From contig DCUJ01000012.1 of NCBI GenBank assembly GCA_002328495.1, forward strand, positions 401,567 to 465,566: a stretch of 64,000 nucleotides of DNA, given 5' to 3'. The notes below the pieces were generated by a model. It was given only the letters and a program-made list of their open reading frames with translations. It was not told where the DNA came from and made no database searches. A program made the position numbers and the translations under genes. Shown one piece after another: positions 14,493 through 23,184 of this stretch (positions are counted from its first letter, which is position 1; each line of letters starts with the position of its first letter). This stretch comes from Sulfurospirillum sp. UBA2217 (GTDB taxonomy: Bacteria; Campylobacterota; Campylobacteria; Campylobacterales; Sulfurospirillaceae).

Positions 14493-15557
14493 ATGAACAA
14501 AGAGCGTGTATTAGAGCATATTGCCCCACTCAATCTTTTGCAAAAAGAGCCGTATCGTGTCGAAGAGATAGGGGACGGTAATCTTAATTTTGTCTACCGC
14601 ATCAGCGACGCTTCCTTCTCCTCTTTCATCCTAAAGTACGCCCCACCCTATCTTCGGCTTTTGGGAGAAGATTTTAAACTGCCACAAAATCGTATCTGCG
14701 TTGAGATGCACACGATGCGCTATTTTGAAAGCATAGCACCCTCGTTTGTCCCTCACATTTTTCACTGCGATGAGGCGTGTTTTTACGGTGTGATGGAAGA
14801 TTTGAAAGGCTATGCCTTGCTTCAAAATGAGCGATTGGCGCATGAAATATCACTGGTAATTTATGAAAAACTAGGCGTTTTTTTAGCACTTTTGTTCACT
14901 AGCACCCCTCCTTCTCGTGAAGAAGGTTTTTATGAAAATGCGACGTTAAAACAGATCAGCAAAAACTACATCTTTGTGTATCCTCATATCCCAAACCATG
15001 AAGCGCTCGTAATACCTTCTTTTTTTACACCTGCTTTTAAAAGCGCTTTGTTTGAAGAAAATATACGTGCATTGCGTGATGTGTTTTTACATGTAAAAGA
15101 GTGTTTGATTCACGGGGATTTGCACACAGGCTCCCTGCTCGTCCATGACAATGATATCAAAGTCATTGATGCGGAATTTTCGCTGTTTGCGCCTTTGGGA
15201 TTTGACATGGGGGTGCTGTTTGCGCACATTTTATTGGGTGAATTACACGCCTTGATGCTGGGGGAAAAAGCGCAAACACAAGAAGCCCTTTTGAGTATTT
15301 GGGAACATTTTAGCTTACATGTAAAAGAGGTTCCATCACATATTTTAGGGCAAAGCGTTGGTTTTTGCGGCGTCGAACTCTATCGGCGTTTGGTGGTTCC
15401 TGCCAAAGCAAAACCACTTCTTGCACTTCCCTCACACCTCCAAGCAAAAGCGTATCAAAAAGTAGAAACACTCGCGGTGTCGTTTGTAGAAAATTATCTA
15501 CATGTAAAGCAGATAGAAGATATGCTACGCCTTTTAAAGGAGAATAGATGGCTTTAA
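14493..15557 (+). CDS. MtnK-like sugar kinase (aminoglycoside phosphotransferase fold)
   Basis: 354 residues from ATG 14493; a TTG 14 codons upstream would overlap the promoter. The fold is that of APH/choline kinases, and the motifs match 5-methylthioribose kinase: IGDGNLNFVYRI near 26, the catalytic loop LIHGDLHTGSLLV near 206 and VIDAEFS near 225. MtnK phosphorylates C1 of 5-methylthioribose, a 5-substituted ribose. Here it is paired with a glycosyltransferase and divergent from the radical SAM/ArsM fusion, so a 5-modified ribose made by that enzyme is an attractive substrate. That is inference; plain methylthioribose salvage is the alternative. Overlaps the next gene by 10 bases. Confidence 0.7.
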   Translation: MNKERVLEHIAPLNLLQKEPYRVEEIGDGNLNFVYRISDASFSSFILKYAPPYLRLLGEDFKLPQNRICVEMHTMRYFESIAPSFVPHIFHCDEACFYGVMEDLKGYALLQNERLAHEISLVIYEKLGVFLALLFTSTPPSREEGFYENATLKQISKNYIFVYPHIPNHEALVIPSFFTPAFKSALFEENIRALRDVFLHVKECLIHGDLHTGSLLVHDNDIKVIDAEFSLFAPLGFDMGVLFAHILLGELHALMLGEKAQTQEALLSIWEHFSLHVKEVPSHILGQSVGFCGVELYRRLVVPAKAKPLLALPSHLQAKAYQKVETLAVSFVENYLHVKQIEDMLRLLKENRWL

Positions 15558-16822
15558 ATGCTTTGGTGTGTTTTGTTAAAGCACCTATTAAGGGGAAAGT
15601 AAAGACACGACTGGCAAAACGTATCGGGGATGAAAAAGCGATTGAGGTGTATGAAGGCTTTTTGAAACATCTCCTCAGCCTTAGCTTACCTCTTTTTTGC
15701 GAACGTTTCATCGCGTATGACCCGCTTGATGCTTCTTTGGCATTGCCACCTTACCTTGAAGAAGAAAAACTCTTTTTCCAAGAAGGTGAGGATTTAGGAG
15801 AGCGTATGTGTCATGCGTTTTTATACCTCTTCGCCCAAGGCTATAAAAAAGTCATTCTTGTGGGCTCAGATATTCCTCAGATGAGTGAAAAAATCATTGA
15901 AGAAGCCTTCGCCACCCTCTCCCATAAAGATGCCATTCTCTCTCCCACGCATGATGGAGGCTATTATCTCATCGGATTTAACGCCAAGACATTTACGAAA
16001 GAGGCTTTTGTGGGAATGACGTATAGCCACAGCAATGTTTATAAAGAGACCCAAAATCGCTTAAAAGCACTCCTTTTAGGTGAGGGAACAACACTGCGCG
16101 ATGTCGATACACTAGAAGATTTAAAAGCACTCTACCCCTCTTATAAGACCAAGCACATCAGCGTTATCATTCCTGTCTACTACGAAGATGAAACGCTGCT
16201 AAAAACCATTGAAACGCTCTATGCCCATGCAAACGGGGATGATTTTGAAGTGATTGTGGTCGATACACAAGAGACAACGACCCCATGCGCTTTACATGTA
16301 AACACCTTACGCACAGGATGTGCACCCAAAGGCAGAGCTTCTCAGATGAACGAGGGGGCTAGCATGGCACAAGGAGAGATACTGCTTTTCTTGCATGCCG
16401 ATACGCATCTTCCCAAACAGTGGGATAAAAAGCTTTTAGGCTGCGAAGCAGGGGCTTTTAGTCTTTCTTTTGCGTCAAAAAAACCTCTTTTTCGCCTTCT
16501 TGCTTTTTTTGCCAATGCACGTTCCCGAATGACACGCGTCCCTTACGGTGACCAAGGGCAGTTTTTTAAAGCCTCTTTATTTCATACATTGGGGGGTTAT
16601 GCCAACATTGCATTGATGGAAGATATTGAAATCATGAAGCGTCTTAGAGCACACGGTATTCACGTGTGTCTATTGGATACATGTGTGACAACATCAACAC
16701 GCCGATGGGAAAAAGAGGGGTTTTTTTATACCACTTTACGTAACCGTATAGTGAGCTTTTTGTATCGGTGTGGGGTATCGGCAGAAAAATTAAAGACCTA
16801 CTATCCATCATCCAAGGTCTAA
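15548..16822 (+). CDS. Fused TIGR04282/TIGR04283-type glycosyltransferase
   Basis: 424 residues. Residues 1 to about 195 match the DUF2064/CofC-like transferase (FVKAPIKGKVKTRLA, GSDIPQM, DGGYYLIGF). From about 200 a family 2 glycosyltransferase begins (ISVIIPVYYE, RASQMNEGA, LLFLHADTHLP, GDQGQFF, LMEDIEI). In many genomes these are two adjacent genes annotated as rSAM/selenodomain-associated or arsenosugar-biosynthesis transferases; here they are one chain. The predicted roles are activation of a sugar phosphate as a nucleotide sugar and transfer of the glycosyl group. AAAGGAG precedes the ATG. It converges with the GGDEF gene, sharing 15 bases. Confidence 0.82.
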   Translation: MALNALVCFVKAPIKGKVKTRLAKRIGDEKAIEVYEGFLKHLLSLSLPLFCERFIAYDPLDASLALPPYLEEEKLFFQEGEDLGERMCHAFLYLFAQGYKKVILVGSDIPQMSEKIIEEAFATLSHKDAILSPTHDGGYYLIGFNAKTFTKEAFVGMTYSHSNVYKETQNRLKALLLGEGTTLRDVDTLEDLKALYPSYKTKHISVIIPVYYEDETLLKTIETLYAHANGDDFEVIVVDTQETTTPCALHVNTLRTGCAPKGRASQMNEGASMAQGEILLFLHADTHLPKQWDKKLLGCEAGAFSLSFASKKPLFRLLAFFANARSRMTRVPYGDQGQFFKASLFHTLGGYANIALMEDIEIMKRLRAHGIHVCLLDTCVTTSTRRWEKEGFFYTTLRNRIVSFLYRCGVSAEKLKTYYPSSKV

Positions 16823-18820
16823 CACGATTTGATTGCGTCCTTTGGCTTTGGCTTGGTACATGGCGTTATCCGCCCATTTGATGAGTTCATCCGCATCTCC
16901 TTCATTATCTGAAAATAAAATCACCCCAATACTTGCCGTACAGTGATGCTCAATCGCCAAATCTTCAAGATCATCTGTACCCAAAGGAAGAATGTAAGGT
17001 TCCATCAGTACGGTGTGTATTTTGTTTGCAACGCCCATTGTTTTATCGGCAGCTTCCGTTTTATCGTGACTCAAATCGGTGACAATCACCACAAACTCAT
17101 CCCCTCCAAAACGCGCTACGGTATCAACTTCACGCACACTTTCCTTCAAGCGTTGTGCTACTTTAACGAGGAGTAAATCGCCCACGCTATGACCCTTGGC
17201 GTCATTTAAAGGTTTAAAATTATCCAAATCCAAAAAAATCAAGGCATAGTACAAGCCCGTGCGTTTGCTCATCGACATGGCACTTTTAAGACGCTCGTGC
17301 AACAATCTTCGGTTAGGAAGTTGTGTCAGTGCATCGTAAAAAGCGAGGCGATGTACCTCTTCTTCCATCGTTTTGCGTTCACTAATATCACTATGGGTTC
17401 CTATCATACGCATCGGTTTGCCATCAAGAGTACGCTCCACTATAATACCACGGCTTAAAATCCATTTGTACCGATCATCTTTACAACGCATACGAAACTC
17501 TGCTTCATAAATAGCACGTTTTCCTTCAAAATACTCTTCCAAAATGAGATGAACTTTTGCTCTATCTTCAGGATGAATCCGCTCTTCCCACTCTTCATGG
17601 CGTGGCAAAATATCATTTTCTTCGTACCCCAATATCTCTTTCCAACGCGCGGTATAGTACGAAATATTGGTCTGAATGTTCCAATCCCACACCCCATCGC
17701 GAGAACCTTCAATGGCAAATTTCCACCGAAACTCACTCTCTTTGAGTAAAAATTTACTCTTCTTAATATCAGCAATGAGCTTCTTCGCAATCTTTTTGGC
17801 ATTGGCTTGTGTATTGTTTATCGCTAAAAGAAGGGCAAAAATCAACACACTGAGCATCACTCCTGACACAAGTGTTGCCCATACAAGCGTATTATTCATC
17901 TCGTGTGGAAAATGGTTGCTATTAAAAACAAGCGTCCAATGGTGCGCATTAAAACGGATGGTGCGCGTTTGCTGAAAGCCTGAGGGTACTTGCTCATCAA
18001 AATGGTTAGAAAAGAGTAAGGATTGTGGGTGTTGTCCTACGCCATCGAAAATACGAAGCTTAATCGAACTCTCATTTACCCCCTCCCATTGCATGAGAAT
18101 GGAACGTATGAGGCTATCCATCCAATACGGTCCTGATACCCATCCCACAATCGCTTTCTTACGCTCTTCTACTGTGTTGGTTGGGAGATGTTTCGCATAA
18201 ACGGGCGCATACATAATGATGCCTGCGTGTGTGTGTTCAAAAGCATCTTGCACCAACTGTAACTTATCGGTGATAGCAGGTTCTGCACTATCACGTGCAC
18301 GCTCCATCGCAGCGCGACGTAAGGGTTCACTAAACGTATCATAGCCTAAGGCATTGGCATTTTGAACCGTCAAAGGTTCAATATAGACAATCGAAGTATA
18401 GAATGCTCGTTGCCCTTCTGGGTGCACCGTGTAGTGAGACAATCCTTGCGAACGGATGGTTTCAATGTGTTCTTGAAGCGTTTGGGAGGGGATGATTTGA
18501 TTGTAGGCCAGTCCTAAATTACCTGGAAAATGGTTGTTAAGCTGAAGTGAGTTTACATACAATTTCCACTCATTTCTATCAATCACATCCGAAGCCCTAA
18601 AAAGAGCCGTAGCACTTTTTAACACCAGTGCATATTCGTATAAACGCTCCTCAATTTTTAGCGTCAACTGGTCCGAGATAAATGAAAAATGTTTGAGGGC
18701 ATCTTGGCGAATTTGATCTTTAACATACAGACTTACACATGCACTTAAAACAAGCCCTATGCCAAGAGCTAACCATGCTCGTAATGTCTCTTTCTGAGAG
18801 AAAAAATCAAACTTCACCAT
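16808..18820 (-). CDS. CHASE-PAS-GGDEF diguanylate cyclase
   Basis: 670 residues from ATG 18820, chosen because it follows the creA stop directly and leaves a short N-terminus before the first membrane helix; a longer frame starts at 18871. Order: transmembrane helix (about 13-33), extracytoplasmic CHASE domain (about 70-250), second helix (about 310-335), PAS with PAC (about 365-490), GGDEF (about 500-665). The active motif ARFGGDEF is intact and an RxxD inhibitory site (REVD) lies five residues before it, so it probably makes cyclic di-GMP with product inhibition. Last in line after the iron-type ABC transporter and creA. Ligand unknown. Confidence 0.88.
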   Translation of the reverse strand: MVKFDFFSQKETLRAWLALGIGLVLSACVSLYVKDQIRQDALKHFSFISDQLTLKIEERLYEYALVLKSATALFRASDVIDRNEWKLYVNSLQLNNHFPGNLGLAYNQIIPSQTLQEHIETIRSQGLSHYTVHPEGQRAFYTSIVYIEPLTVQNANALGYDTFSEPLRRAAMERARDSAEPAITDKLQLVQDAFEHTHAGIIMYAPVYAKHLPTNTVEERKKAIVGWVSGPYWMDSLIRSILMQWEGVNESSIKLRIFDGVGQHPQSLLFSNHFDEQVPSGFQQTRTIRFNAHHWTLVFNSNHFPHEMNNTLVWATLVSGVMLSVLIFALLLAINNTQANAKKIAKKLIADIKKSKFLLKESEFRWKFAIEGSRDGVWDWNIQTNISYYTARWKEILGYEENDILPRHEEWEERIHPEDRAKVHLILEEYFEGKRAIYEAEFRMRCKDDRYKWILSRGIIVERTLDGKPMRMIGTHSDISERKTMEEEVHRLAFYDALTQLPNRRLLHERLKSAMSMSKRTGLYYALIFLDLDNFKPLNDAKGHSVGDLLLVKVAQRLKESVREVDTVARFGGDEFVVIVTDLSHDKTEAADKTMGVANKIHTVLMEPYILPLGTDDLEDLAIEHHCTASIGVILFSDNEGDADELIKWADNAMYQAKAKGRNQIVLDLG

Positions 18821-18824
18821 GACA

Positions 18825-19280
18825 TTATTTGTATAACGGAATGGCAGAAATGCCCGTCTCATAGCTTCCATCTAAAATGCGCTCTGAAAATGCCACGTAT
18901 AAGATGACTTTTTTAGGAGCATCATAGATGCGTCTGACTTTGAGGTGTTTAAAAAAGAGGGATTGTTTTTCACTAAAAACCACTTCACCCTCTTTTTCTC
19001 TCTCGATATTTCCTACAACGATTTCATCTGTTTGGCGACATGCGATAGAAGTTTGGTTCGGGTCTTCTGCAAACCCAACAGCCCCCTTAACCCCACCTGT
19101 TTCCACCACAGAGAGATAGCACGTTACCCCTTTAACTTTAGGGTCATCAAACGAATGCACAACAACTTTATCGGGAAAAAGAAGCTTCGTGCTGGTGAGT
19201 TCGCGTTTCACATTAAAAGAGCCTATTTCCGCGCCAATGAGGAAGAAGGGAAAACAGAGCATCGCTAACTTTAAAACCAT
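18825..19280 (-). CDS. creA: CreA family periplasmic protein
   Basis: 151 residues with an N-terminal signal peptide (about 1-17) followed by the CreA pattern: IGSFNVKRELTSTKLLFPDK, a PKVKGVTCYLS stretch, GFAEDPNQTSIACRQT and a C-terminal YVAFSERI-x-D-G segment. Two conserved cysteines (near 54 and 81) could pair. Function of the family is unknown. AAAGGAT precedes the ATG, three bases after the permease stop, so it is co-transcribed with the transporter. Confidence 0.85.
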   Translation of the reverse strand: MVLKLAMLCFPFFLIGAEIGSFNVKRELTSTKLLFPDKVVVHSFDDPKVKGVTCYLSVVETGGVKGAVGFAEDPNQTSIACRQTDEIVVGNIEREKEGEVVFSEKQSLFFKHLKVRRIYDAPKKVILYVAFSERILDGSYETGISAIPLYK

Positions 19281-19283
19281 TTT

Positions 19284-20966
19284 TTATCCTTTTACATTCA
19301 TACCCGAAAAGTGATTGCCTATCCATGTCACGACCACAACAAGCGTTGAAGAGATGACTATCATGATAATCCCAAGCGCAGAGAGTTGCCCCCACAGACC
19401 ATCTTCTGAGAAGCGCAAAATCTGCACGGCTAAGACTTCAGAACCTGGACGCGAGAGCACCACAGAGAGGGTCAGTTCGCGTACAAACATCGTTGCCATC
19501 AAAATCCATCCCGACACAATTCCTGGAATAAGCAAAGGAACAACGATGCGCTTCATCGTCGTAAATGCTCCCGCTCCCGATACGCGAGAAGACTCTTCTA
19601 AAGAAGCGTGTATCTGAACAAAGGCACTGGACATCGGACGAATACCATACGGTAAATAGGTTGCGATGTAGCCAATCAAAAGTGCCCAAATCGTTCCATA
19701 AAGCGGGGTTTGCACAAAAAACCACATAAAACCAACCCCCACAACGATCCCTGGAAAGGAGAAAGAGAGAAAACTTAAACTCTCTAAAACGCCAGAGAGT
19801 TTGGTGCGTACTTTTACGATAACATACGCCACTAAAATAGAAAGCATGACCCCCAAAGTTGCCCCTCCGATGCCTAGCATCAGTGAATTTTTCAAAGAGA
19901 GCAAAGAGATAGGATCACTTAAAACCTCGTTCCAATTTTGCAAACTCATCATGGAAAAGGCTTTCAAAGAGGGTACCATGATATAAGGCAAGAATGAAGC
20001 ATACAACAAAACGATAATAGGCAGAACAATTAAAACAAACGACAATACACCCACAAGGGTAAAAAGCGGGTATTTATACTGCTTCAAATCAATCACGCTG
20101 GGCTTAAAGCCACGCCCCGAAATCGTCACATATCGACTGCTCTCAGAGGTGAGATAACGGTACAGATAAATCAGCACAATAGAAGCGGCAAGTGCGCTCA
20201 TTCCAATAGCGGCGGCCTGCCCGTAATCGGCGGAAAAGCCCGTAGAAATCATACGGTAAATGTGCGTTGGAAGGACATAAATGCGCCCAGGAATGCCCAA
20301 AACCGAAGGGGCCGCAAAAGAGGCAAGGGAACGAACAATAACGAGAATAATCGCCGCTAAAATCGCTGGTCGAAGTACGGGAAGCGTGATACGAAACAGG
20401 GTTTTCCAATTCGTTGCCCCACACACTTTGGAAGACTCTTCCAAGGAGACATCAAAAGATTGCATAGCAGGTGCTAAAATAAGGTAGGCAATAGGCAAAT
20501 CGAGTAAACCCTCCACCATAATCATCCCCCACAAAGAGTAGATGTTAAAGGGCGCATTTTCAAGTCCAAAAAGATCCATAAATAGCTTATTTAAGATGCC
20601 ATTGCTTGGATTGAGCAACAACGCCCAACTGACACAAAAAAGGATGTGCGGAATCATCATCGGAACAATGGAGATAACTTTAAAGGCAAATTTGAAAGGG
20701 ATATTGGTGCGGGTGTTCATATACGCCAAAAATAGTGCCAATGTCGTTGCCACCGTGGCAGAGCCTAGTGTAAAGATGAGAGTATTGACAAACATCTCTT
20801 GAAGCCCAGGGTCGGTGTAGGCAGTCACGTATTTTTGAACAGTTAAGCCATTAAACTCACCAAAACCCTCCATGAAACTGCCCAATAAGAGCATGAGCAC
20901 GGGGCACAAGGTTAAAAAACCGACGATGACGACAAGATGGAGCGTTAAGTTTCCGCGTTGTGGCAT
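19284..20966 (-). CDS. Fe(III)-type ABC transporter permease (fused double permease)
   Basis: 560 residues with about twelve hydrophobic helices and two binding-protein-dependent transport domains, each with an EAA-type loop (LEESSKVCGATNWKTL near 177; LEESSRVSGAGAFTTM near 458). Duplicated permeases of this kind serve FbpB/AfuB/SfuB ferric iron and some thiamine or phosphonate importers. GGAGA precedes the ATG; the ATPase ends 9 bases upstream. With the neighbouring ATPase and binding protein it makes a complete importer; iron is the most likely cargo but is not proven by sequence alone. Confidence 0.87.
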   Translation of the reverse strand: MPQRGNLTLHLVVIVGFLTLCPVLMLLLGSFMEGFGEFNGLTVQKYVTAYTDPGLQEMFVNTLIFTLGSATVATTLALFLAYMNTRTNIPFKFAFKVISIVPMMIPHILFCVSWALLLNPSNGILNKLFMDLFGLENAPFNIYSLWGMIMVEGLLDLPIAYLILAPAMQSFDVSLEESSKVCGATNWKTLFRITLPVLRPAILAAIILVIVRSLASFAAPSVLGIPGRIYVLPTHIYRMISTGFSADYGQAAAIGMSALAASIVLIYLYRYLTSESSRYVTISGRGFKPSVIDLKQYKYPLFTLVGVLSFVLIVLPIIVLLYASFLPYIMVPSLKAFSMMSLQNWNEVLSDPISLLSLKNSLMLGIGGATLGVMLSILVAYVIVKVRTKLSGVLESLSFLSFSFPGIVVGVGFMWFFVQTPLYGTIWALLIGYIATYLPYGIRPMSSAFVQIHASLEESSRVSGAGAFTTMKRIVVPLLIPGIVSGWILMATMFVRELTLSVVLSRPGSEVLAVQILRFSEDGLWGQLSALGIIMIVISSTLVVVVTWIGNHFSGMNVKG

Positions 20967-20975
20967 GCGCTCTCC

Positions 20976-22064
20976 TTATTCAGAAACGATAAATGCGTGC
21001 TGTGCATCAAACGCAATCGCAATTTCATCGCCCTCTTGGATGCTCTTTGTTGGAGATACCGTCGTCGTTAAGAGGGTGTCTCCAATTTTAATATCCGCTT
21101 CGTACGCTTCACCGATAAAGACCAAATGTTGCATGATGCCTTTAAAAAGATTGTTTTCGCGCTCATCTCTCAAGGAGCTTAAACGAATAAACTCAGGGCG
21201 AACGCACACGACCACCTTCGTGTTTACAGGAAACGCTTTTGGATTCATCGCTTTAATTTTGCCTATGGCCGTTTCGACCAAGGCAAATTCACCCTCACAC
21301 GTGCCAATGGTTCCAGCTAAGAGATTGGCACGACCTATAAAATCAGCCACAAACTGCGAATCGGGTCTAAAATAGATTTTATGAGGGTCTCCTTTTTCGA
21401 TGATTTTACCCGAACGCATCACAGCAATGACATCAGAGAGCGCTAAGGCTTCGATGCGGTCATGTGTGACATAAATGGCAGTAATACCCAGCTCACTTAA
21501 AAAAGCGCGAAGCTCTTTACGTGTCTCTTCACGAAGCTTTGCATCCAAGTTACTCAAAGGCTCATCAAATAAAATCACTTTGGGCTTGGCTACGAGTGCG
21601 CGCGCTAGAGCGACACGTTGTTGCTGTCCGCCTGAAAGTTTGGTCGCAGGGCGATTTTCATACCCTCCTAATTGAACCAATGCCAAGGTTTCAGCCACCC
21701 TTTTTTTAATCTCCTCTTTTGAAACATTTTGATTTTGTAAAGGATACGCTACGTTGTTAAACACGTCCATATGAGGCCAAATGGCGTAGGTTTGAAACAC
21801 CATGCCAAGCCCACGTTTTTCAGGAGGAAGGTAGATGTTTTTCTCACTCGAAAAAACGATTTCATCACCGATGCGTATCTCTCCGCTGTCTGGATTTTCA
21901 AGCCCTACGATGGAGCGAAGCAGGGTGGTTTTGCCACACCCACTGGGTCCTAGAAGCGTGAAAATAGTATTGGCATCAATAGTAAGATTGACATCGTCCA
22001 AAGCACGAAAGGTTTTTCCCTCGGTTTGATAAATTTTGGTGAGTCCACGAATGGATATTTGCAT
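20976..22064 (-). CDS. ABC transporter ATP-binding protein (FbpC/PotA-like)
   Basis: 362 residues. Walker A GPSGCGKTT (about 39-47), Q-loop FQTYAIWPHM, signature LSGGQQQR, Walker B VILFDEP, and switch His in YVTHD. A C-terminal TOBE-like regulatory domain follows (about 270-362). It lies between permease and binding protein genes. A stem-loop at 22080-22112 separates it from the binding-protein gene, which could set a higher level of the binding protein. Confidence 0.92.
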   Translation of the reverse strand: MQISIRGLTKIYQTEGKTFRALDDVNLTIDANTIFTLLGPSGCGKTTLLRSIVGLENPDSGEIRIGDEIVFSSEKNIYLPPEKRGLGMVFQTYAIWPHMDVFNNVAYPLQNQNVSKEEIKKRVAETLALVQLGGYENRPATKLSGGQQQRVALARALVAKPKVILFDEPLSNLDAKLREETRKELRAFLSELGITAIYVTHDRIEALALSDVIAVMRSGKIIEKGDPHKIYFRPDSQFVADFIGRANLLAGTIGTCEGEFALVETAIGKIKAMNPKAFPVNTKVVVCVRPEFIRLSSLRDERENNLFKGIMQHLVFIGEAYEADIKIGDTLLTTTVSPTKSIQEGDEIAIAFDAQHAFIVSE

Positions 22065-22079
22065 GCATTGCCTTTAAGG

Positions 22080-22112
22080 TTACATGTAAAGAGATTTTCT
22101 CTTTACATGTAA
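22080..22112 (-). repeat. Stem-loop made of two TTACATGTAA copies
   Basis: Arms TTACATGTAAAGAGA (22080-22094) and TCTCTTTACATGTAA (22098-22112) pair perfectly over 15 bp with a 3-base loop. It lies in the 62-bp gap after the binding-protein stop and before the ATPase start. There is no T-run on the minus strand, so mRNA stabilisation of the upstream message is more likely than termination. Confidence 0.7.
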
Positions 22113-22126
22113 GTAATGAAATGTGT

Positions 22127-23119
22127 TTACTTTGCGTAGAAGATTTGTTTAAAGGTATTTCCCCACGTCTTAATTTCATCATCGCTCAATTCTCGAATCG
22201 GAATGACTTGTGCCTTATCCATACCCGCAATCGGAGGATAAATCCCTGGAGTCAACACATACTCTCCCACTTTAGACGCAAGCGTTTTCATAGTGTCGCG
22301 TGAGAGCCAATAGTCCATAAGCAAACGCGCAGCTTCAGGATGGGGAGCATTTTTAGCCACCGAAATCCCACGAGGAGAGCCTAAAATAGGACCCACATTC
22401 GCCCAGCCAAGGGGAGATTTTGGTTTGGTAATGATGTACTTTGGCATGGAAATAGCGATAAGTTTTTCACCGCTCTCCACAGGGGCAGGAGTAGGACTAA
22501 AAGATTTGACAAACATCGGTTTATTCGCAGAGAGGCCTTTTAAAAATGCCATCCATGCGTCATCATTTTCAAACACTTTTGCCTCTTTTAAGCCGACTAA
22601 CCATGAAATGGTTGTGGCATGACTTGAAGGATCTGGCATAACGATTTTATCTTTCCATTTAGGATCCGCCAAATCCGCATAGCTCTTAGGTACATCCGCT
22701 TCTTTAACCAGTTGGGTGTTGTAAATGGGTGCCACGTATTCTATCGCAAACTGCACAATACCCGCTTCCTTCACCGCCCAATCAGGATAGCCCGCAGCCA
22801 AAGGTGAGACATAATTGGTATCAATCACCCCTTTGTCTTTTAAGATTTGAAGCACAGGAAGAGGTCCTTGAAGAAGGTCAGCTTGTAGTTTTCCTGCCAT
22901 ATGTTCGGTTAAAACGGTAGAGACATATTTGGCAGTAGAAACTCTGGTATAGAGTGCTTTAATGCCAGTACTTTGAGAAAAAGCTTCCATCAAAGGCTCA
23001 ATCGCCGTGATGTTGGCATACAAGTTTGCGGTTCCCTCTTTTTTTGCTTTTACCACATCGGCGGCATAGACTGAAGTTGCCACAGCAACACCCAATAGAC
23101 AACTGAGAAACTTTTGCAT
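22127..23119 (-). CDS. ABC transporter substrate-binding protein (ferric-iron type)
   Basis: 330 residues with a signal peptide cut near VYA-AD (residue 19). The fold pattern is that of type II iron-binding proteins (FbpA/AfuA/FutA): NLYANITAIEPLMEAFSQSTGI at the start of the mature protein, ADLLQGP near 80, YNTQLVKE-x-x-x-P-x-x-Y-x-D-L near 131, GSPRGISVAKNAPHPEAARLLMDY near 248. AAGGAG precedes the ATG. First gene of the operon; a Fur-like sequence overlaps its promoter. Phosphonate- and thiamine-type binding proteins share this fold, so the cargo is not certain. Confidence 0.82.
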   Translation of the reverse strand: MQKFLSCLLGVAVATSVYAADVVKAKKEGTANLYANITAIEPLMEAFSQSTGIKALYTRVSTAKYVSTVLTEHMAGKLQADLLQGPLPVLQILKDKGVIDTNYVSPLAAGYPDWAVKEAGIVQFAIEYVAPIYNTQLVKEADVPKSYADLADPKWKDKIVMPDPSSHATTISWLVGLKEAKVFENDDAWMAFLKGLSANKPMFVKSFSPTPAPVESGEKLIAISMPKYIITKPKSPLGWANVGPILGSPRGISVAKNAPHPEAARLLMDYWLSRDTMKTLASKVGEYVLTPGIYPPIAGMDKAQVIPIRELSDDEIKTWGNTFKQIFYAK

Positions 23120-23136
23120 CCTAAACTCCTTATGTC

Positions 23137-23153
23137 ATAATGATTATATTATA
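23137..23153 (-). promoter_or_regulatory. Promoter and Fur-box-like sequence of the iron-type transporter
   Basis: On the minus strand TATAAT (23148-23153) has TG directly before it. The stretch 23137-23152, ATAATGATTATATTAT, resembles the Fur box (alternating ATAAT/ATTAT units) and overlaps the -10. This would fit iron repression of an iron importer. AT-rich sequence makes chance matches easy, so the Fur reading is tentative. Confidence 0.4.
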
Positions 23154-23184
23154 CATCAAGAGTTTAAAAAATACGCCAAAAAGT

